A DNA stretch of 64,000 nucleotides, taken from the NCBI GenBank assembly GCA_001829005.1, contig MIAG01000002.1, positions 812,837 to 876,836 on the forward strand, read 5' to 3'. The stretch is from Sphingobacteriia bacterium RIFOXYC2_FULL_35_18. Its GTDB lineage: Bacteria > Bacteroidota > Bacteroidia > Chitinophagales > Chitinophagaceae. The position numbers and the translations under genes are program-made. The notes under the pieces were generated by a model. That model did no database searches and was not told where the DNA came from. It worked only from the letters and a program-made list of their open reading frames with translations. Below, one piece after another: positions 62,139 to 64,000 of this stretch (position 1 is its first letter; the number at the start of each line of letters is the position of its first letter).

Positions 62139-62540
62139 CTATTTCATTTTTAATTGCCATTTAGTGATAAGTTTTTCTATAGTGATTATTATTACAATTC
62201 CAACTATATACGTAACAATGTCAATCCATTCAAAGGATGTTCCCATAACGACTCTTGCGATATTTGATTTTTCAAGTCCTACAAATTCTATAAAATTAAA
62301 ATATTGTAAGGTCTCAACCAGGAAGGAAAAGATTAATACAAATATTGAGGTTGGTACAACTGGGAAATCAAAAAAGGTCTTGACAAAACAATAAATTAGA
62401 ATTACTACTAAAAGGTCTCCAACATACGGTCTAACAATTTGGTCATGCACATATATTGCAATAAGAATTTCAACAATAAAAAGGATTATTGTTAAAGCGA
62501 AATAGGTAAAATTAAATTTAAAGTAATCTCTTAAGTGCAT
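62139..62540 (-). CDS. DUF2809 membrane protein
   Basis: This 133-residue protein has four helices and the family blocks NFTYFALTIILFIVEILIA, RPYVGDLLVV and LVETLQYFNF. GTSFEWIDIVTYIVG completes the VanZ-like pattern. DUF2809 proteins are small membrane proteins of unknown role. It is 55 bp upstream of the Crp/Fnr gene. Confidence 0.85.
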   Translation of the reverse strand: MHLRDYFKFNFTYFALTIILFIVEILIAIYVHDQIVRPYVGDLLVVILIYCFVKTFFDFPVVPTSIFVLIFSFLVETLQYFNFIEFVGLEKSNIARVVMGTSFEWIDIVTYIVGIVIIITIEKLITKWQLKMK

Positions 62541-62625
62541 AAGGTTCTTTTAAGTAACCCCCAATAGTTTCGGGCATTGCGTTCGTATTTCTTAAAATTG
62601 CTATTCAAAAGTCTTTCCGTTAAAT

Positions 62626-63417
62626 TTATTTCAATCGTTCCAATACGCCCTTTCTTTTCACAATGTTTTTATAGTCCCATTGTATTTCTTTTGATTTTTT
62701 TAGCCAGCGTTTCAGGTCTTTGGTGTTAATTTCTGAAACGGCATTGTAGAATACAGAAGCGTCCTTGAATTTTTTGCCTCGCACTTCTAAACCTGTTTCG
62801 TCAAAACTTGCCCCACTCCAAAACATTAAACGAATGCCCGCTTTCTGTTTGCTGTAACCCACTATGGGATTGCTGTCTAAAAACCACACAGGGTGTCCAT
62901 GCCAAATTTTGTTTTCCGTTTTTGTTAAGCAATTACTAATTTCCTGCGACAACAAATTACAAACGACTTTGTCGCTTTTGGATTGTTTGTTGTTGTAAGA
63001 AAGAATATCCTTGTTGATGTTTTGCGTTTTTGTGCTTGATTTTTTGAGGGGTTTGGTTGAGACTGCCTTTATATCTTCTTCTACACGAAACTTAACAATC
63101 TTTTTTATCAATTTCAATGGCAACTGTTTGTCAATAGGAAACTGAATTGCCCCTTTTGAAGTGTTGTATTTTTCAAGTTCTGATTTGAAATATGCAATAG
63201 GATTGGGCGTTGGATAAAAGCCGATATGTTTTTTGTGAACAGAGTAGTAAACCAAAACCTTGTTTTGTCTGAATGCAGGCATGCCGTAACTAATCGCTTC
63301 TGTCGCCTGTGGTGCAGCTTGTTTAATTGTCTGCCGAAGTTGTTCAAGGGTTTTCTGAATATCGGCAGGTTGGCAAGAGTGATACTCGTCAATGTCTGTG
63401 AATTTTAAATTACTCAT
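62626..63417 (-). CDS. Protein with two DUF1801 domains
   Basis: This protein of about 263 residues contains two copies of the DUF1801/YdhG-like fold. The first has ISYGMPAFRQNKVLVYYSVHKKHIGFYP (residues split by short loops); the second has KIWHGHPVWFLDSNPIVGYSKQ and MFWSGASFDE. A Lys-rich linker at about 130-165 joins them. The start is ATG 63417; longer in-frame starts run up to the HigA gene end. Function unknown. Confidence 0.8.
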   Translation of the reverse strand: MSNLKFTDIDEYHSCQPADIQKTLEQLRQTIKQAAPQATEAISYGMPAFRQNKVLVYYSVHKKHIGFYPTPNPIAYFKSELEKYNTSKGAIQFPIDKQLPLKLIKKIVKFRVEEDIKAVSTKPLKKSSTKTQNINKDILSYNNKQSKSDKVVCNLLSQEISNCLTKTENKIWHGHPVWFLDSNPIVGYSKQKAGIRLMFWSGASFDETGLEVRGKKFKDASVFYNAVSEINTKDLKRWLKKSKEIQWDYKNIVKRKGVLERLK

Positions 63418-63439
63418 GTTCATAAGTCTATTTGTTTCG

Positions 63440-63754
63440 TCATTTAACATTGCTTGTAACGGCTGTATTACTGTATCTCGATATAGAAGCTAACTCAGAT
63501 TTCAGTGAATGTTTCTCTTCTTCAATATCAAAGTCATCTTGCATGCCTAGCCAAAACTTAGCTGAAGTCCCGAAATACTTTGAGAATCTTAGCGCAGTAT
63601 CTGCTGTAATTCTTCGATTGCCTTTTATGATCGCAGAAATCCTTGTCTGAGGAATACCTGTATCCTTGCAGAGCCTATACGCAGAAATACCAAGAGGAAC
63701 TAGAAATTCTTCTTGCAAAATTTCACCTGGATGGATATTCTTTAGAGGTTTCAT
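63440..63754 (-). CDS. higA: HigA-family antitoxin, apparently orphan
   Basis: This 104-residue XRE-family antitoxin has HPGEILQEEFLVPLGISAYRL, the helix-turn-helix KDTGIPQTRISAIIKGNRRI and the SKYFGTSAKFWLGMQ block. The last 15 residues (SISRYSNTAVTSNVK) differ from usual HigA tails and may be read-through into foreign sequence. HigA normally represses its own operon and neutralises HigB. The toxin gene just upstream is eroded, so the antitoxin now stands alone. Confidence 0.88.
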   Translation of the reverse strand: MKPLKNIHPGEILQEEFLVPLGISAYRLCKDTGIPQTRISAIIKGNRRITADTALRFSKYFGTSAKFWLGMQDDFDIEEEKHSLKSELASISRYSNTAVTSNVK

Positions 63755-63763
63755 TTTCTGCTT

Positions 63764-63892
63764 TTAATAATAACCTATTATTTCAACTTCAGAAGAATTA
63801 CTGAGTTATTAAGCATTCTTAGCTTACGCCTAGATATCTCCTGAATCGAATTTGGTATTTTCTTGACCCTTTCACCGTCCCAAATATTATGT
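63764..63892 (-). pseudogene. Eroded HigB toxin gene
   Basis: On the minus strand one frame reads IWDGERVKKIP, then SIQEISRRKLRMLNN, the N-terminal third of HigB toxins. Just after that the signal changes frame to EVEIIGYY and a stop at 63764, the family C-terminus. About 40 central residues are missing and the join is out of frame. The first residues and the start codon are also missing, and repeat R copy 3 begins at that edge. The stop lies 9 bp before the HigA start, the usual spacing. Confidence 0.8.
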
Positions 63893-63900
63893 GATATTAA

Positions 63901-64000
63901 ACATTTTAAATTTCAATTACTTCCATAGCAAAGCTTCCTGAGTCCCAGACATAGCTATCGCAGGTCAGTAAGCGATTACAAACGAAACAATTGGGGAGGA
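63901..64000. repeat. Dispersed repeat family R, copy 3 (runs to window end)
   Basis: The final 100 bp match copy 2 at about 95 percent, in the same orientation. On the minus strand it can be read as CNRLLTCDSYVWDSGSFAM followed by EVIEI and a stop. It abuts the truncated 5' end of the HigB remnant. It may continue beyond the window. Confidence 0.85.

Noticed and set aside
1..64000. CRISPR arrays, tRNA, rRNA, insertion sequences and integrases
   Set aside because: I read both strands and saw no regular spacer array, cloverleaf-like segment, transposase or recombinase. A covariance-model tRNA scan would be decisive.

Overview
The window is a low-GC chromosomal segment of a Bacteroidota bacterium, most likely of the Chitinophagaceae or a close family. 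The lineage call is an inference. It rests on TonB-dependent receptors ending in aromatic residues, a GLPGLI-family protein, Bacteroidota-type promoter -7 boxes (TAnnTTTG), many SPII lipoproteins, and a BlaB-type metallo-beta-lactamase. I saw no rRNA, tRNA, CRISPR array, insertion sequence or integrase.

Region 1 (1-11 kb) is core metabolism. It opens with the end of a copper nitrite reductase (nirK), a NirV-like formylglycine-enzyme homologue and an SCO copper chaperone. Next comes an almost complete haem pathway: hemJ and hemH on the minus strand, and hemA-C-D-E-B-L-N on the plus strand from a shared divergent intergenic region. Every step from glutamyl-tRNA to protohaem is encoded here. The coproporphyrinogen step uses the oxygen-independent HemN.

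Region 2 (11-24 kb) holds a FecA-like receptor, a serine hydrolase and a tight nine-gene plus-strand operon. The operon encodes two YHS proteins, DoxX, DinB, a TANGO2/NRDE protein, an ECF sigma factor with its zinc-finger anti-sigma, a membrane-anchored ATP-grasp ligase and a LysE exporter. I regard this operon as the best candidate for an undescribed pathway. A small unknown gene flanked by DnaA-box-like sequences follows, then coaBC, panC and panB for CoA synthesis.

Region 3 (23.6-44.4 kb) starts with a TetR-controlled tripartite ABC efflux operon whose operator can be read directly. It continues with hydrolases: an M1 peptidase, an esterase, a B1 metallo-beta-lactamase fused to a Dabb domain, a pullulanase and an S41 peptidase. 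It also carries a double-PAS histidine kinase and a membrane-tethered winged-helix regulator.

Region 4 (44.4-64 kb) is accessory, with every gene on the minus strand and many hypothetical secreted proteins. Its spacers contain a dispersed repeat of about 100 bp (three copies), long imperfect inverted repeats at gene boundaries, and an array of alternating GAGCCGATT half-sites. Three of the four eroded genes I could reconstruct lie here (a DUF1624 protein, a LamG-like protein and a HigB toxin); the fourth, a YdeI-like gene, is at 39.4 kb. All four have lost internal segments. The region looks like a site of gene turnover.
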